A DNA stretch of 64,000 bases from Rhodopirellula sp. SM50 (lineage in GTDB: Bacteria > Planctomycetota > Planctomycetia > Pirellulales > Pirellulaceae), in assembly GCF_002289565.1 (NCBI RefSeq), contig NZ_NTFY01000076.1, positions 21,892-85,891 on the forward strand. The letters run 5' to 3'. Positions 62,240 through 64,000 of this stretch are shown in pieces. The position numbers and the translations under genes are program-made. The first letter of the stretch is position 1. Each line of letters begins with the position of its first letter. The notes beneath the pieces were generated by a model. It did no database searches. It had not been told where the DNA came from and saw only the letters and a program-made list of their open reading frames with translations.

Positions 62240-63718
62240 TCAAGGTTTGACCGCGCCGTTCAAGTCACGGCTTCGCGGCGCCCGCTTGATGGCGGCGAGT
62301 TCGTCGCGCAGTGATTCGACCAGCTCCGGATGCTGGTCGATCAGATTGTTCGTTTCGCCGAGGTCTTCGGCCAGGTTGTACAGTTGGCCTTTGGGGGTCT
62401 TGGGCTTGCCCTTGGCTCCACGATCACTGAACCCTCCCGATCCGTCTCCGTCGATGAACTTCCAGTCCCCACGGCGAATCGTCATCAGGCCTTTTCCGCT
62501 TTGAAGTGCGAGCGATGGACGTTGGGGCGCCTTGGAGGGCATTCCGGTCAGTTCGCCGAGAAAGCTGAAACTGTCCGGTCCGACATCGGTCTTGTCTTGG
62601 TGTTGATAGACGTCTGATTCGGTCAGTTCATCGGCGGTGGCGAGGAAATCGACGAAGCTGATCGTTTTGTCGCTGACCGAACCGGCCGCAATGACTCCCG
62701 GCCAACGCGCGATCATCGGCATCCGGTGGCCGCATTCCCAGGCGTCCGCTTTCATCCCGCGCAGTCCACCCGAACTGTCGTGTCCGAATCGCTGCACATC
62801 GGTTTCGTACCAGACCGGGCCGTTATCGCTGGTGAAGATCACCAACGTGTCGTCGGTCATCTTTGCCGCATCGAGTTGTTTGAGGATCTTGCCGATCATC
62901 GCATCGACCATCATCGCGAAATCACCGTACATGCCCGCGCCGGACTTGCCGGCAAACTCCTCGGCCGGCAACCACGGTGTGTGGGGCGCCGGATAGGCCA
63001 CGTACAACATCAGCGGTTGATCGCGTCCGGCGTGCGACTGGATCACCTGGCACGCTTCCTCGGTGAATTTGGGTAGGACGTCACTCAGTTCCAGCCCCGG
63101 AGCGATCCCACCGGCACGCCAAAACGCACCTTGGATCGGCGACCATCCTTCGCTCTGATTGGCTTCGATCGAATCCGACGGCGGCGCGACCGCCATCCGG
63201 TCTCGGATGTAAAAGTAGGGCGGAATATCGGTCGACGCCCGGATGCCGAAGAATGAATCAAACCCACGATCGACGGGACCACCGGGCAACGGTTTGTCGT
63301 AGCCGTCCTCATTGAACCCCACGTGCCACTTGCCGACCATGGCCGTTCGGTAACCGGCATCGCGAAGCAACGACGGCAGCGTGACCTCGTCGGGCTCGAT
63401 CAACGCCTGCTTCGGCCAACGCCCCACATTGATTCGAAACGGATAACGGCCCGTCATCAGCCCGTATCGCGACATGTGACACAGCGGCCCCGAAGCATGA
63501 GCATCGGTAAAGCGCATCCCCTCGGCGGCGAGAGAATCAATGTTCGGCGTCGGGATCTTGCTGTCGGGATTAAAGCACCCGGGATCCCCGTACCCCATGT
63601 CGTCGACCAGGATCAGGACGATGTTGGGCAACTCGGCAGACTGGATCATGCCTGAGGAGCCAAAGATGAGCAACGCAAGCATCGCCAGAGACGCGATCGA
63701 TTTTTGAGAGACAGTCAT
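62240..63718 (-). CDS. Sulfatase (alkaline-phosphatase superfamily) with variant formylglycine motif
   Basis: A 492-residue exported sulfatase (signal peptide ending MIQSAELPN). Metal-binding D39/D40 are in ILVDDMGYGDPG, and the active-site region is GPLCHMSRYGLMTGRYPFR. The residue normally converted to formylglycine is C80, but the consensus C-x-P-x-R reads C-H-M-S-R, with Met for the conserved Pro. Other family motifs (VGKWHVG; FTSDNGP) are intact. It is expected to cleave sulfate esters from algal or animal polysaccharides, if the variant motif is still recognised by the formylglycine-generating enzyme. Confidence 0.88.
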   Translation of the reverse strand: MTVSQKSIASLAMLALLIFGSSGMIQSAELPNIVLILVDDMGYGDPGCFNPDSKIPTPNIDSLAAEGMRFTDAHASGPLCHMSRYGLMTGRYPFRINVGRWPKQALIEPDEVTLPSLLRDAGYRTAMVGKWHVGFNEDGYDKPLPGGPVDRGFDSFFGIRASTDIPPYFYIRDRMAVAPPSDSIEANQSEGWSPIQGAFWRAGGIAPGLELSDVLPKFTEEACQVIQSHAGRDQPLMLYVAYPAPHTPWLPAEEFAGKSGAGMYGDFAMMVDAMIGKILKQLDAAKMTDDTLVIFTSDNGPVWYETDVQRFGHDSSGGLRGMKADAWECGHRMPMIARWPGVIAAGSVSDKTISFVDFLATADELTESDVYQHQDKTDVGPDSFSFLGELTGMPSKAPQRPSLALQSGKGLMTIRRGDWKFIDGDGSGGFSDRGAKGKPKTPKGQLYNLAEDLGETNNLIDQHPELVESLRDELAAIKRAPRSRDLNGAVKP

Positions 63719-63890
63719 TAGGAAATCAGCGTGCTGGGAACGTGGCGGGGAGTATCCCGTTGGGGAAGGGACAGTCGCCGCATTTTAATCGACTCCACCA
63801 AGACGCGTGCCGATTTACAGCCGCACACCATGCATTGGGTGTTGCGCCAATTCCGATGCTGGAAAACGTGTGCGGCCGATCGAGCCAGAG

Positions 63891-63915
63891 TAGGGCATGC
63901 ACAGCATGCCCTACT
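63891..63915. repeat. Family C palindrome, final copy
   Basis: TAGGGCATGC, ACA, GCATGCCCTA is a perfect 10-bp inverted repeat with a 3-nt loop, upstream of the sulfatase start. The rest of 63719-64000 shows no gene up to the window edge. Confidence 0.8.
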
Positions 63916-63973
63916 GGACCGTCTAGCGGTTAACGTCATGCGCCGGTCATCCGTCTGATTGGATCGCGGAGTC

Positions 63974-64000
63974 AAACCGGCGGGTTGCAGTGCAACGCTG
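63974..64000. repeat. Family I repeat, copy 2 (runs to window edge)
   Basis: CAAACCGGCGGGTTGCAGTG followed by CAACGCTG closely matches 28979-29006. The element is cut by the end of the window. Confidence 0.6.

Overview
The window comes from a planctomycete, most likely of the Pirellulaceae (Rhodopirellula and relatives). The evidence is the set of lineage-typical families: DUF1501 and DUF1549/DUF1553 proteins, a DUF1559 pseudopilin-like protein, 'membrane-bound dehydrogenase' and heme-binding modules of the Pirellula/Verrucomicrobium type, planctomycete cytochromes fused to WD40 repeats, PQQ-type beta-propellers, a sulfatase, twin-arginine oxidoreductases and a membrane-anchored Ser/Thr kinase. 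The base composition is GC-rich, so most long ORFs antisense to genes are shadows. I found no rRNA, tRNA, CRISPR array, phage or intact insertion sequence.

Layout. 1-4.4 kb: FAD/Fe-S oxidase (cut by the window edge), moaD, moaE and a cysteine desulfurase in a tight operon. 4.8-9.9 kb: a 1243-aa SGNH/dehydrogenase/cytochrome fusion (minus) and a DUF218 protein (plus). 10.6-13.8 kb: LuxR-type response regulator, dinB and a guanine-deaminase-like hydrolase. 14-19.7 kb: a very large secretin, a lipoprotein and a potassium channel. 20-28.9 kb: beta-propeller lipoprotein, Nudix-like protein, IscS-type desulfurase, and a two-gene version of the SGNH/dehydrogenase system whose second gene carries cupredoxin and heme domains. 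29.3-38.9 kb: Ser/Thr kinase, small lipoprotein, a sugar cassette (aldose 1-epimerase, alcohol dehydrogenase, DMT transporter), His-rich lipoprotein, DUF1559 protein, GNAT acetyltransferase and a Gfo/Idh/MocA oxidoreductase. 39.3-48.7 kb: a four-gene minus-strand operon (DUF1501, DUF1549/1553, PPC-domain protein, cytochrome-WD40-coiled-coil protein). 49-56.8 kb: a signalling cluster. 57-64 kb: beta-propellers, WD40, a peptidoglycan-binding-domain protein and a sulfatase.

The best candidate for an undescribed system is 49-54.8 kb. A receiver-HATPase protein (RsbW-like) lies upstream of a universal-stress-domain/GspE ATPase fusion. Divergent from them are a catalytically dead kinase fused to a STAS domain (RsbV-like) and a receiver-PP2C phosphatase (RsbU-like). 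Together they look like a partner-switching circuit with unusual domain fusions and no sigma factor in sight, linked by position to a secretion/pilus-type ATPase. A histidine kinase/response regulator pair converges on it.

The second theme is repeats. At least ten families of short palindromic or tandem repeats occupy the gaps between genes, several in composite blocks that recur 10-30 kb apart in the same internal order. They look like REP-type elements, but no mobilising enzyme is in the window.
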